Assembly: GCA_013339895.1 (NCBI GenBank)
Contig: JABACO010000012.1
Span: 312,129-376,128, forward strand
Source: Ephydatia muelleri
Taxonomy: Eukaryota > Porifera > Demospongiae > Spongillida > Spongillidae
Reading direction: 5' to 3'
Length of the DNA stretch: 64,000 nucleotides
The translations under genes were made by a program, and so were the position numbers. Shown piece after piece: positions 15,481 through 26,579 of the stretch. Numbering within the stretch: the first letter of the stretch is position 1; the number at the start of each line of letters is the position of its first letter. The notes below the pieces were generated by a model. The model was not told the DNA's origin. It did no database searches and was given only the letters and a program-made list of their open reading frames with translations.

Positions 15481-17022
15481 CACAGGCAAAGACACTTACC
15501 ATGTCTGGGTTAGGAGTGTATCCAACAGCTATCCATCCTCGCGCGTTTCCTTCCATCATGAAGTCAAGGAAAAGTGGATCTTCATTGGTCCTGACGGCCA
15601 AGAAGTACGAGCAAGCTGTTCCGCTACAGCCAGGGGGAAAGGACGTGGTGAACCTCCATTGAGCGTTGGAGGGCTGGGGAAGAGGAACGTACTTAGTATC
15701 CATGACTTGAACATTATTCAGTGTCACGGATTGCTCCAGGAACTACACTGAATAGACATGTAGACCTGCAGCTTCTGCTGAGGCAACATGAAATGGAGGG
15801 ACATGAGCGAATAATTTCAAAATGGTTTCAGTTGCTTCAATAGCTGGTGTGTGGGAGGGGCTCACTCCATACTGATTCACTACCCCATGCATAGGTGCTA
15901 GTTCAATGATCTCTGAAATGTAAAAGTAGCACAGCTTTTGTGTGAGACCAGTTCCTGGATAAGTAATGAGGTTTAGGTCACAGCCTTCAGAGGTCACAGG
16001 ATTCAGAGGTCACAGGATTCAGAGGTCACAGCCTTCAGAGATCACAGGCTTCAGAGGTCACAGGCTTCAGAGGTCACAGGCTTCAGAGGTCACAGGCTTC
16101 AGAGGTCACAGGCTTCAGAGGTCACAGGCTTCAGAGGTCACAGGCTTCAGAGGTCACAGGCTTCAGAGGTCACAGGCTTCAGAGATTACAGGCTTCAGAG
16201 GTCACAGGCTTCTAATGTAACACCATCACTCCCCCCTATGAAGAGTTGGCTATGAATACACTTGACACTGCTGTCCCCACTCATACAAAGGCTGCCTCAT
16301 AGTACTCTGCTGTGTTCTATTAGGTGCCTACCAATACAGTGTTCTATTTGGCTGCCTCAGTGCACATGCGAGGATAGATGGAGCCTCCATGACCTTAATG
16401 ACCTCCATGACCTCCTTCACTCTCTCCAGGGCAACAGCATCAAATATGAACATACTTTTCACATAAGTTTCCAACACCCTGCTGCTCCCACCACACCCCT
16501 ATGCCCTGCCCTTCCCTCAACCCCACCCCCACCCCCGCCCCCACGCCCTGCCCCTCCCCTACCTCCAAACCCTGTATATTGGGAGAGCCATTGACACACT
16601 AACCAGCAGCCGGCAATCCAGCCGTGTGTATGCATGGGCCATAGCCATTGACTCAATGAGTTTTTATCTTTCTGTTATTTTGGCCTAAGACCATTTATTA
16701 TCTCGCATGCATCCATGATCTCGCATGCATCCATCTCGCATGGTCTCTTGACGCATCATCTCCACTTGCCAATGCCGCAAGGTGATATACATTCCGTACA
16801 GCAAGCGAAGGATTTTAGCCGAGTCGGATCGCATTTGGCGTAACATACTTCTCACTGCAAACCACTGGGAGAACCCTTCCCCCCTCCCCCTCCCCCTCCC
16901 CCCTCCTCGCATGCGCTCCCGAGACTCACTGGGCCGTTCTTGGGACAGATCGTTGCGGAAGATGTCGACAGCAAGGTGAGAAGATACATCACACACCATC
17001 GCAGTGTCGAGCGCATGTCCAT
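12549..17022 (-). CDS. DOMON-cytochrome b561 protein, copy 3, lacking one heme-ligand pair
   Basis: Fourteen exons, 475 aa: 16930-17022, 15500-15673, 15177-15281, 15072-15121, 14924-15018, 14628-14705, 14418-14551, 13994-14098, 13877-13936, 13698-13738, 13548-13606, 13028-13183, 12705-12886 and 12549-12644. Exon 1 encodes a signal sequence (RWCVMYLLTLLSTSSA) ending ICPKNGP. DOMON motifs match copies 1 and 2. His210 (IRAHG) and His284 (SAHF) remain. The positions aligned with His235 and His310 of copy 2 are Arg245 (ARRG) and Leu320 (QIVLVP), with spacing of 35, 39 and 36 residues preserved. The frame is otherwise intact, including the terminal helix (VVVMVPMMIAVIILLALL). It likely binds one b heme or has lost transmembrane electron transfer. 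Intron 10 has a normal GT donor. The start is the in-frame Met giving the best signal peptide. Confidence 0.88.
12930..13022. repeat. About 20-bp tandem repeat
   Basis: Repeats of CAGGGTGTCACCT with CAGCACT, in intron 12 of copy 3. Confidence 0.8.
13200..13505. repeat. G-rich minisatellite (GTGGTGGGGGAGGGGCAGGG-like)
   Basis: A purine-rich tandem array on the plus strand within intron 11 of copy 3. Runs of three or more G recur at short spacing, compatible with G-quadruplexes. Confidence 0.85.
13755..13855. repeat. 27- to 28-bp tandem repeat (4 copies)
   Basis: Unit about GATAGGTGTGCAAAAGGGTT plus AATGATTT, in intron 9 of copy 3. Confidence 0.85.
14166..14413. repeat. (CA)n microsatellite in intron 7 of copy 3
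   Basis: Compound CACATG/CACACA array starting a few bases after the exon-7 donor at 14417, the same location as in copies 1 and 2. Confidence 0.95.
14716..14878. repeat. (GGGA)n microsatellite
   Basis: About 40 near-perfect GGGA units just upstream (minus strand) of exon 6 of copy 3. On the transcribed sense it is a (TCCC)n tract next to the exon-6 acceptor. Confidence 0.97.
15975..16215. repeat. 16-bp minisatellite (about 15 copies)
   Basis: Unit AGGTCACAGGCTTCAG, in the long first intron of copy 3. Confidence 0.95.
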
Positions 17023-17424
17023 ACGAGCTGCAGCCATAATCTTAGCTGGCCGCACCCCCTTTCTTTGGGCCTGCGGAGGAGATGGCATTTCTCTCTCGTT
17101 TCCAGACCCAATTGGGCATTAGCTCTGCTAGTGACGTCATGGATATATTTGCTGCCGTCACAATGTAATCAACATCCGCACAAACACAAAGATCACTGGC
17201 GTCAATTCTTTAAATAAGTCAATGCAATCCGAGTCGTTCCACGTAGATACGCAAGGCAGACACGTGAATTACGGCACTATGCAACTCAACCATGCAATAG
17301 CCCAAGCTAGCTAGCTTGTCAAGTGAACTTGCACATTAACTTGAGCAGTTCGATTCAATAAAACAACAACTTGATCAACTTGTCAACATTTGCACGTTGG
17401 TACAACGCATATCAAGTAATAATT

Positions 17425-18945
17425 TCACGTTGCCGGGCAACGCCCTTGGTTCAGCACACAACACCCTGCATTGTACTGCGGGTTTCCCGCCCAGTCCACC
17501 TTCCACGCCTCCATCTCGTAGTTCCACGGCATCTCCACGGAGCTGGCCGGAGCTTGGTACTGCACCACACTCCTGCGGCCGTTTTCCGGCCACACCCACT
17601 GCCCCGTGTCCTCCATCAGCCCCCACCAGTTGACGCACCAGCCTTGCTCGCCGTTCACCTTGCATCCCTGGTTGGCCCCGCCTTGGTGCCCCGCAGATGC
17701 CCCGCCCCAAGCATCGGCCTGGCAGTTGGGAATGAACAACGCGCAGTACGGATTGCTGTCGTCACATGGCGGCCCGGCGTTTGGCGGGCGCTGGGAAGGT
17801 GCGGGGCCGAGGGTACACGCCGCGGTGGTCCGCGAGAGTCCGGGCCAGATCTGATCGCTTTGGTCCGCCGGGATCCTGTAGATGAAGGTCCCGATCTTGT
17901 CCACCACCGCGGCAAATATAAACGGGTTCGTCTCGTTCTCTTTAGTGCCGAGGAAGTAGTTATTCGAAGTGACGTCATCGAACCATCCTCCATCCGCATT
18001 GCAGGTTTCTCCCATGTCCCCAACAAACGACCTGCCCACCTGATTCCACTGTGTTGCGTACAGTCTTCGATAGCCATCAGTGGCCCCCGCGTTCACCGTC
18101 CAAGGGGCCTCCAGAAAATCAATTTCCCCCGCGTTCCCGGATGACCAGCAGTTGTCGCTGCCATATTGGCACTTGGTACTGGGATAAGCCACCGATGGTC
18201 CCTTATCGAGGGTCACCTGATTCAACATGTACCAAGCCACATTCCAAACGCTTTCTGCCGAGAGAACGAAAAGCATTCCCGGGGGGCCGGCCCCCTGAAC
18301 CCCCGCGGGGTAATAACCCCACGTCCAATCAGCCGCCCCACCAGGCTGGGGTTGAAGCCATGCTTCTCCCGGGGTCAGCCCGCCATTCGGCTTGGCGGCG
18401 TCATACGACGGGCGAGAACCATCTGTGTTGTAAGACGAATCCCCAACTAGTCCCCAGACCCGTTCGGTCGAGCTCCACTGGTAGGTCGCGACGTAGTTAA
18501 TGACAAGTTGCGTACCCGCGTCTTTGAACTGTTGCGTAGCCGGAGCTCCGTAATACGCACCGCATCCGCTACCCTTGCAGGCTCCGATGATCCAGTTAAA
18601 ATACGGAGGTGTCCAACATCCGTCCGCGGGGCAGCAGCAACCGAGCTGGGGACTGGTCGGATCAAACCACGAGCACAGAGGGTTGGTTCCCACCCCCGGG
18701 GAACACGCGCCGTAGTACTTTCCCCCCGACGACTGGTTGTAGGCGGGACACGGCCAGATATCCGGGACCTGGTCATAAGAGGGCGTTTGGGGGCAAGTCT
18801 CTCCCGCGAGAGGGGCGGGGCACGGAGCCTCTCCCCCGGGACCTCGCATCTGTCCAGTCCATGTGCAACCATCCCCCGACGACGAGACGCACGTCAGTGC
18901 AGCTCCGATGGCCAGCAGCAGTAAGTAAACACAACAAGCCGCCAT
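17425..18945 (-). CDS. Secreted Cys-rich glycoside-hydrolase-like protein (clan GH-B motif), intronless
   Basis: A single open frame of 506 codons from the chosen Met (518 from an upstream in-frame Met at 18981). The inner Met is preferred because it starts a clean signal peptide (MAACCVYLLLLAIGAA). The mature part is rich in Cys, Trp and Gly, with an N-terminal Cys cluster (LGCCCPADGCW). Counting from the upstream Met, residues 285-291 read GEIDFLE. This fits the GH16/clan GH-B pattern E-[ILV]-D-x-x-E, giving Glu286 as candidate nucleophile and Glu291 as acid/base. Possible action is on a beta-glucan or other polysaccharide outside the cell; the substrate is not inferable. Unlike its neighbours it has no introns and is visibly GC-rich. 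It sits on the same strand as the reductase genes, about 240 bp below copy 4 and 400 bp above copy 3. Retrocopy or horizontal transfer are both possible. The family assignment rests mainly on the motif. Confidence 0.6.
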   Translation of the reverse strand: MAACCVYLLLLAIGAALTCVSSSGDGCTWTGQMRGPGGEAPCPAPLAGETCPQTPSYDQVPDIWPCPAYNQSSGGKYYGACSPGVGTNPLCSWFDPTSPQLGCCCPADGCWTPPYFNWIIGACKGSGCGAYYGAPATQQFKDAGTQLVINYVATYQWSSTERVWGLVGDSSYNTDGSRPSYDAAKPNGGLTPGEAWLQPQPGGAADWTWGYYPAGVQGAGPPGMLFVLSAESVWNVAWYMLNQVTLDKGPSVAYPSTKCQYGSDNCWSSGNAGEIDFLEAPWTVNAGATDGYRRLYATQWNQVGRSFVGDMGETCNADGGWFDDVTSNNYFLGTKENETNPFIFAAVVDKIGTFIYRIPADQSDQIWPGLSRTTAACTLGPAPSQRPPNAGPPCDDSNPYCALFIPNCQADAWGGASAGHQGGANQGCKVNGEQGWCVNWWGLMEDTGQWVWPENGRRSVVQYQAPASSVEMPWNYEMEAWKVDWAGNPQYNAGCCVLNQGRCPAT

Positions 18946-19186
18946 GTTCGCAACGCCAGGAGAAGCGTGGGGCAGTTTCAATGAATAATCTACAACCCGC
19001 GTGCACGTAAGGTCAGCACGCTACAACAGACCCAGGGGACAATACCAGAGATTACGCAAGCTGAATAACTGCACCATGCCAGAAGATTAACGATAATTGT
19101 CCAATGAAGTGGCTATTGTTATGGGTGATTACATCACAGTATAATGTTATCAGTAGAGAATCTATTTAATGAGCACGTGATGTACA

Positions 19187-20209
19187 TTAGACTGAGATGA
19201 GGAAGATGATGGTTGCCATGAGGAGAACCATGGTCACCAGGAAAATGCATAAGGATGCAGTTCGAATATTAGAATCCTGCAAACAAGCAATTTGAATGAA
19301 AGAAGTATTGAAATTCAGAAAATACCACAAACCGTAAAGTAGTCTGCAAAGGTCTTCACTTCTTTTCCATCTCCTTCCTCGTGCCGAGCCTCATCTTTAT
19401 TTCCTTTCTCGTGCCCAGCCCCATCTTTGTTTCCTTCTTGGTGCCCAGATCCATCTTTGTTTCCTTCCTTGTGCCCAGACCTATGCCTTGCCTCACTCGT
19501 TCCACCAAAGTCAGTCTCCTTGTGTCCCTCACAAGTTTCTCCTTCATCCACTATCTCCACATAGCTGGCCTTCTTCACCATAGCAATGAGAGGGGCTTGC
19601 GGCTTGTTTACAGGCTTAACAAATCGACCAATGAAATATCGGACCAATAGGGGAGCAACGACAGGAGCTTCTGAATGCACAAAACATATTATGTGTGAGT
19701 GACACACATAGCATACCATATGGTCCATAACACACACACCCACACTTACACAAACCCACCCACACCCAAACCCTACCACACCCCACACATACCTTCACCT
19801 CCCACTCTGAAGGCACGCAGTGTAAACAATACAAAGAGGGCAATATTTAGAAGTATGACGAAGACTGCATAAGCAATGAATATCGAAAGAAGACTGGAAG
19901 GATTAGTGAGTAGGCTGATCTTCTCTCCATAGAGGTACAGCCCAATGGCCACATTGGACACTTGAGGAGGGAAGGGGAGGAGAGGAGGGAGGAGGAGGGG
20001 GGAGGGGGTAGATGATAGCACCCACACATCATCACTCACAGGCCAACAAGAACAGTCCTACTCCCACTATTAGCCCATGGACCAGAGAGTATATCCATCT
20101 CCTGAAGAATGAAGACCACATGATCACCAGACCACACATAATTAGCAATTCATGTCAGGTATGAGAATCAAATATCAAAACATGCCATTCCTATGTACCT
20201 ATGTACCAG

Positions 20210-20292
<83 letters not shown>

Positions 20293-21981
20293 ACATACGT
20301 CACACACACATACACACGTACATACGTCACACACACATACACACACACAAACACACACAAACACTCACACACACATACATCACACACACTCACACATACA
20401 TACATCACACACATACACAAACACATACACACAAACACACACACACACACTCACACACACATCATACCTAGGTGACTTTGAAGCACATCGGAATATGGAT
20501 AGAAGAGGCTGCATGACACAAGAGAAGCAGCAGAACGTGCACTCCAATAAGTACACACCATGCGTGTGCACATGTGTTCACATGCAGTCATGCATGCATA
20601 CATGGAGAATGCTTACATTCAGGACATGGAGCAGCATCACTGCAATCCCTATCCACAGATGGGCTGCGGCTATCGGCTGATTGGTGGATGCCACTTGTAG
20701 AACATGAGAGGTTAAAAAGTTCACACCCACCTACCCTTCCAGCCAATGGGATGAGGCCAGGTGTGGACTGATGGATATTGGCGATGAATATGATTACAAA
20801 CCCCAGCATAGCTATGGCCAGAGAACCCATAGCAAATGAGCGATGCATCTACACACACAACATGATTGGAGGTAGGTAAACACCGATGTCTATCCCCCAA
20901 AATGTTACTTACTAAGAATCCTACACTAGCAGGAAGTGCAGGTCTCATCCAAGCAGCGAAGAAGATGGAAGTGGCGGCCATCATGGGCCAAGCTGCCACC
21001 ATCAGGATGCCATGGACTCGGGTCAGACAGCCAGTGGTACCAAAGGTTGGCACCACCTGGCCACTGCTATTGGCTGGGTTTATGGCGACCGTACTGATGT
21101 ATGGATTCTGAGCAACATGGTAAGAGAGTGATGTGCTCCCATTGGAATACACTGTAGGGTGAGTGTGGGTGGGGCATGAATGATAGTGCACATCTGATTG
21201 GTCAGTACGTACTAGCATCTACGGCTCCAAACATCATGTAGTACTCCTCATCAAGGTACTTGTCTCCTTCAACGTCATCCGTTATTATGGCTCGACTGAA
21301 CCTGTTGGGAGCAAAGGGGTGTGGTGATGAGATGCCCCACCCCTTTCCTTCTCCCCCTTACAAACAGCTCACTCTGCCGTTGTTAATGTTTGTTGCGTGC
21401 ACACACAAATCATCCTGTAAGGGATGGTACAGTGATATGATGTCAAAATGTTCCCCTCCCTCCTCTCTCCCCCCTCCTCCTCCTCCACTCCTTACATTTG
21501 CGTCTATCTCGTTGATGTACTTCTGTGCAGGGTTGTGTGTATCCAGAACGTCTACTGTCATGTTGTCAATCACCACACACGCAAACACGTCAGCATCGAG
21601 CTAGCGTGGCACGGGACAAAATATGAACCAAGGCGTGAATCACAACGGCGTTGCACGGTAGCCCTATCTCTTTGCCTTACCATGATGGGTTGTGGGGCGA
21701 ACCCCACGGCTAGCCATCCCATGGCGTTGGCTTCCATCGCGAAGTCGAGATAGCCCGAATCGTTGTCGTTGGTTCGAATGGCAAGGTAGAACTGGCAGTC
21801 CGACTTGTTGCATGCTGGAGGTATGGTAGCCAGGAGGCGCCATTCAGCAGTGTCGTCCTGTTGTGGGCAGCTGGTGAGCGCAATGGAGGAGGCAGAAGGA
21901 TGCACTCACCGGACCAGGGGGACAGGGATTTCCATAGGACCCTGTTGCCAAGACCAGCACCGCGACACACAGTTGAAGCAT
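19187..21981 (-). CDS. DOMON-cytochrome b561 reductase, copy 4 (complete)
   Basis: Thirteen exons, 533 aa: 21910-21981, 21681-21857, 21496-21600, 21362-21414, 21213-21301, 20913-21151, 20735-20848, 20617-20676, 20468-20508, 20040-20101, 19799-19960, 19333-19670 and 19187-19276. The signal peptide starts MLQLCVAVLVLATGSYG. The DOMON domain shows MGWLAVGFAPQP, LDADVFACVVI and FSRAI. Four heme His are kept at about 212 (RVHGIL), 247 (MHRS), 289 (AAHLW) and 325 (LVHGLI). Exons 6 and 7 of the other copies are one exon here. The cytoplasmic tail carries a charged Gly-His-Lys-Glu repeat (HKEGNKDGSGHQEGNKDG) absent from the others. The C-terminal helix reads FLVTMVLLMATIIFLISV before TAA. It is the most diverged copy. 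Role as for copy 2: membrane electron transfer, substrate unknown. Confidence 0.9.
19380..19480. repeat. In-frame tandem repeat coding the charged tail of copy 4
   Basis: Repeats of TTTCCTTCTTGGTGCCCAGA-like 30-bp units, a multiple of three, encode GNKDG-containing decapeptides on the minus strand. Confidence 0.8.
20209..20463. repeat. (CA)n compound microsatellite in copy 4
   Basis: CA run followed by CATACGT, CAAACA and CATACAT variants, starting close to the exon-9 donor of copy 4 (20467, minus strand). Confidence 0.95.
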
Positions 21982-22438
21982 TTTTGACACTTCCGCCTAT
22001 GTGGCTTCCTCATACTTGCGGCTGCATTTAAGGTGCAAATGGAATTGAATGGAATGTTTCCATTCACTTGCACAATGCAGCCTTTCATAACGAGCCAGCC
22101 GAATGCACCAACACTATCTACCACTGCCACTTCGTTACGAGCCCATGAACTGAATGATGAACCAAGTCGTGGAAGAAGGCCATCCCTAGTAGAACACCAC
22201 GCCCACTGAATCAAGTACCGGTAACCACGTGGGCCCAATTATTAATTAACACTGTCCAAGATATGGGAGTGGTTGCACTGAGAGTGGACTAGTTCTCTGT
22301 TCGACTGTCATGTTTCACGCAGTGGCGTTGGGACGTCAGAGGAATATGTCTCGGGCGCGGGAATATAGGGGCGCCAAAATAGATAATATCATCGGTCAAT
22401 AGAGAAGAGATACTCCTCGTCTGATTTAACGCGACCGG

Positions 22439-22535
22439 TAGTCTCGTACCCTTACCCAAATTTACACACCGCCACGTAGTGGTGATGTAATCCACCGTAA
22501 ATTTAGGTCTGGGTGCGACTCTTAAAATACGTCTG
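22439..22535. mobile_element. MITE-like inverted repeat (TAGTCTCGTACCC family)
   Basis: TAGTCTCGTACCCTTACCCA at the left mirrors GGTCTGGGTGCGACTC at the right, with the shared core GTGGTGATGTAATCCACC. It is related to copies near 3115, 41270, 52450 and 63840. Confidence 0.55.
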
Positions 22536-23256
22536 ATATTAATAGACGTTTTCAGCAAATTAATCCTAATCAGGCCCGGCGCACACGGTGCGGTTGGTGC
22601 GGCTTTGGCCGCACCAACTTTCGGTCCCAAAATGGGCGTGACTAATATGTGAGCGTGTCTGATGTCATAGAGCATTTATTCTTTAACCATTGTATGAATT
22701 CCCTCTGCACAATTATCGATCGTCTATAACTATTTGAACGTGTTAGTCTCACATTATTAAAATTACATTAATTGATTGTCATACTTTAACCATTGTATGA
22801 ATTTCTTGCTGTGCAACTATAGCCAACTCTTTGCTCTCAATAAATGATCTGCCTCAGATCCCCGACATCCCGCACCACCCTATGGGTTTGACGTTCCTAA
22901 GCGTTCATTTGGAGAAAAAAATCCTGTCTTGCGATCGTTTCAGGCTGCATAGTTAAGACATGGCCATTTCTTCACTATGATGAAGGTAAAGACTTATCAT
23001 ACTACCACACTGCGTGAAGGGATTTAAAGAACGAAAGATGAAGTCCAGAAAGATTTTGAGCTTGTCTGCACATTTTATGAAGTCATTAAAGATGACCTCC
23101 ATCCAGAGCTATTATGCTATCAGTCGAGGGGGGGGCAAAAAACAAAGTGGAAGACATCATCCCCCAACTTTGAAGAGCTCATTGAGAGCATCACAAATAT
23201 GCTATTATTTTTTGCAGGGGGTCTAGGAAAAAAAGTTATGAGGTGTCAAAGTTTGG

Positions 23257-23280
23257 GGGGGGGGGGGGGGGGGGGGGGGT
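23257..23280. repeat. Poly-G tract
   Basis: An almost uninterrupted G run inside the hAT-like element. Confidence 0.9.
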
Positions 23281-24015
23281 CTATGCCTTAAATGAATTTT
23301 TTGAAAAAATTCATAACATTTATGAATTTTTTTTTTTTTTGCAACATAGCGGACAACATCATACAGTTCGTAGTGTCCATAGGTTTTTTATGCGTGCAAA
23401 GATATGGTTTAAGTCAACTATCTGCCCAGTAGCGCGATTCTATATTATTATTTGTACGGAAATTAGCCGGTGAGGGCCACTGAGGGCCAACTGTACTTAT
23501 CACGTGATTGAGGAAACCACACACTTTCATCATGAATATAACTATTTGCGATCGTTGCAACGTACAGCTTCAAATACCGCTGATAGACGAGATCAATCTA
23601 CGACAGCATCAACAATCCAAGAGTTGTAAAGCGGTTGCTGCTAAGGTAAAAGCTAGCGCTAGTCAGCCAAAAATAACTTCGTTGTTAAGACACGTGTTTG
23701 CAAGTAAGTGATGCTACAGCAGCTGCTGTGCAACCCGTAACGCCTATTTCGAGTCCGTCTTCCACATCTGCAGAAGAGATTGTGGGTGTGGAAGTGGAAG
23801 CAGAAGGTGAGCATGATGCTGTGTAAATAGAAGTGAAGAGGAATTCTTGCTTCTGAAGACGGACATGCTAATGAAGCCTCGGATCTCTTAGTTTTGGAGC
23901 AAGTTAATGCGAGAGGAATGGGAATAACTACAACTATTTATAAGCGCAATGCGGCAATGTGTAGTATATAGTGTATCTATGCAAGTTTTTGTGCGAGATT
24001 GCATTCTATTATTAA

Positions 24016-24177
24016 TAGAGGTGCGGTCAATTGTCGATTACGTAATGATTTTTTTAAGGGGCGTGGTCTTAAAATGGGTGTGTTAGTAGGCGGAGAAGGG
24101 GGGGGGGGGGGGGGGGGGGGTTGAACCTGGACCTTGATTTTAAGAATTTTTTGGGATGGTGTCTATAACTTTTTTTT

Positions 24178-24250
<73 letters not shown>
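24016..24250. mobile_element. Nested G/C-tract element
   Basis: Shares AATAGAGGTGCGGTCAATTG, GGGGCGTGGT, ACCTGGACCTTGA and GGATGGTGTCTATAA with 10332-10470. It has a poly-G tract (about 24100-24120) and a roughly 70-base poly-C tract (24181-24250). It lies within the hAT-like element. Confidence 0.65.
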
Positions 24251-24252
<2 letters not shown>

Positions 24253-24891
24253 GGCTATCAGTTGTATATTTTTTGCACGGAATTTCTAAACTTCTATTCA
24301 AACAGTTCAAATTCCACCGACAATTTTGGACATCATAAAGTACACTTGCACTTTAACAGCACCTCAAATACAACTTCTGTCTGAAGTTTGTACACTAATG
24401 AAGCGAATTGCTAGTTATGACTGCTACAAATGCAACTTCCGAACGTACATTTAGCGCGCTCCGTAGGATTAAAAGCTATCGACGCAGCACAATGAGCCAG
24501 GTAAGATCCCCTAATGGTGTTACACGTTCACAAAGCTCTCACTGACACCATCAAGCTAGAGAACATCGCAGATGAATTTGTTAGCAGTTCGCAGCATAGG
24601 ACAAATTAAGGTAATTGGCATAATGATACCGAAAGTCCCCTAATACTTAAAGAGCTTGAATCTTGATCTGTTAATTTGCTTTTGCCACACCCATGTTCGC
24701 ATTGTCCGGTTACATATGATTCTGTTTTTGCATCTTATAGTTTATAAACATGTATTTCATCAACATGGGCCGGGCATGTGCTTCGAAAGAAAACTTCAAC
24801 GCGCGCGCGCGCTTTGCATGCGGCCACGCCCATACTAATATTTAATAATTGGCCGCACCAACTTTGGACAGAGTGCGCCGGGCCTGCTAAT

Positions 24892-26579
24892 CGTGTCCTA
24901 TTTGCATTCATCTGTAAGACAAGATCGCTTTAGTAGTAACCTTTCTCCTTGAGCGTAGAAACATTGCAGCAGCGGCAGCAAAGGCTAAACGAGTACGTGT
25001 ATATAGGCCCTTTTCCTGTGTCATGTGACCGCTCCGTAATCTAACATACATGTGTCACACAATATAAATTAATACACGTCCGCCATGTTGATTCACAGCT
25101 TTTACGGAAATATCCGAGTGACGAAAAGGGCTATAGGAAGAAGCAATTTCAACCGTGCATGCATTCATTGTTTGACAGGAACAGAGGTGAGGCTTTACCC
25201 AGTTCAGCCTGTGTCACTGATCCAAATGAAGGTATATTCATCTTTAAATTGACCCCTAACACTTGAAAATGTCGTTCGTATTTAATTTAATGTTGATTCC
25301 GCAACGTATTACGCCACCAGTGCACTATAGCCATGCCCGTGGCAGAACAAACAATTGAAACATCTTTTTGTCTACCAGGCCGCTATTGTTTGGTATACTA
25401 AAGACGGCAGTTTTGTATATATAGTACCAGCCCCAACTCAAGGTCACAAGTGGGAAACAATCTTATCTCAAATCACATACACAACACACACAGAGAAGAG
25501 GCAGTCAAACATACAATTAATAAAATTATATCACACGGAGGCGCACGGAGGCGCACGGTGGCATTAACTAGCATACCTCTGCGGCCATTGAATGAAGCTG
25601 CAAACCATCAAGACTGCATCATATTTGTATATATGTGCGCCTTCCTGAGGCTATGCACATCTAAGTATTCCTGACATCATTGTTTGCGTAACGAGGTCGA
25701 CGTTTAGTAAATAAAATGGTGCTGAAAAAACATTCTCACTATGGGCAAATATGCAGTACCTCCACATGCATGTGCAAATATATGTGCTCTTCCTTTCCAT
25801 TTGATTGTCTTTGTTCTACAAACCAGGTTGCACCCTGGGGTTTGTAGATCAACAATTTGGCCGTTCCCATCCTTGATGTAATGATCAATCCATTCCTCCT
25901 GAACGCATTTCTTGGGTGCATGTGCTTCGTAACGAGCAAGGTGTGTGGAAATGTATCTTTCTCTTCCAGTCACCTCCATTAACCGATTAACGCCGGAATA
26001 TTAACTAGAGTTGTCAATAACTAGATGAGGGAGTAGAGGAATGTTAGCATGAAGGAGGGTTTCAACTATATCAACTCTTTCACGGGACAACAGAGCAATA
26101 TTGCGCCGCAGGTGCTATACTAAAGCCACTCTGTTTATCTAAACCGTTTTAACACTTTTGTAGTGACAACACATTAAAAACTTGTTTCCTGGCTTCGCCC
26201 GCGTAAATGAAGCCGTGAATGTGAATAATTTCTAATTGGTATGTTTCAAAGGAAAAATTCTTTGGAAACATATTTGACGCAGATTTGCGTCTGACAGTGT
26301 TAATCGGTTAAATATAATTGCATGAAGTGTTTTCTGGAAAGTGGTTTGGTAACCATGTGACCAGAGCTTCTCTAAAGAGACTCCAATCTACATTGCACAC
26401 CACACATACACACCCGGGCACAGTGACCTGATATTTTAAAACTCCTGGCAATGATACGTTTGATCAAATGAAGCACGAGTTAAGAAAAGCCAAGTACGCA
26501 TTACTGCAGCTGTCTATCTACCACAACATCCTATACAAGGGTTACTATCGATGTCCAGGGAATTTCCCCATAGATGTCT
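24892..26579. other. Region between the hAT element and annexin A
   Basis: No intact gene. It contains an annexin first-exon relic (25490-25620) and, near 26430-26579, sequence homologous to the 3' flank of pseudogene G (60107-60260). Confidence 0.6.
25490..25620 (-). pseudogene. Annexin first-exon/intron-1 relic
   Basis: The minus strand reads ATGGCCGCAGAG followed by GTATGC, matching the 12-nt first exon and donor of annexins D and E (ATGGCCGCATAC, GTATGC). Flanking matches include GCTGCAAACCATCAAGACTG and an acacacagagaagaggcag stretch of intron 1. Exon 2 is absent. Confidence 0.6.

Larger units (their letters stand above)
22571..24886. mobile_element. hAT-like DNA transposon, decayed, 5-bp target duplication
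   Basis: Terminal inverted repeats start CAGGCCCGGCGCAC and end GTGCGCCGGGCCTG, with a second matching block (TTGGTGCGGC / GCCGCACCAA) inside. The direct repeat CTAAT flanks it (22566-22570, 24887-24891). Inside, 23532-23711 encodes a short zinc-finger-like piece (CDRCNVQL). Around 24424-24500 the plus strand reads ATSERTFSALRRIKSYRRST, a typical C-terminal hAT dimerisation motif. The transposase middle is missing, so the copy is non-autonomous. Confidence 0.82.

Noticed and set aside
17371..19010. Long plus-strand frames opposite the GH-B-like gene
   Set aside because: Antisense shadows of a GC-rich gene; only the minus frame has a signal peptide, motif and Cys pattern.
22014..22570. Extra 5' coding exon for copy 4
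   Set aside because: Copy 4 already has a complete signal-peptide exon at 21910-21981; open frames upstream show no homology.
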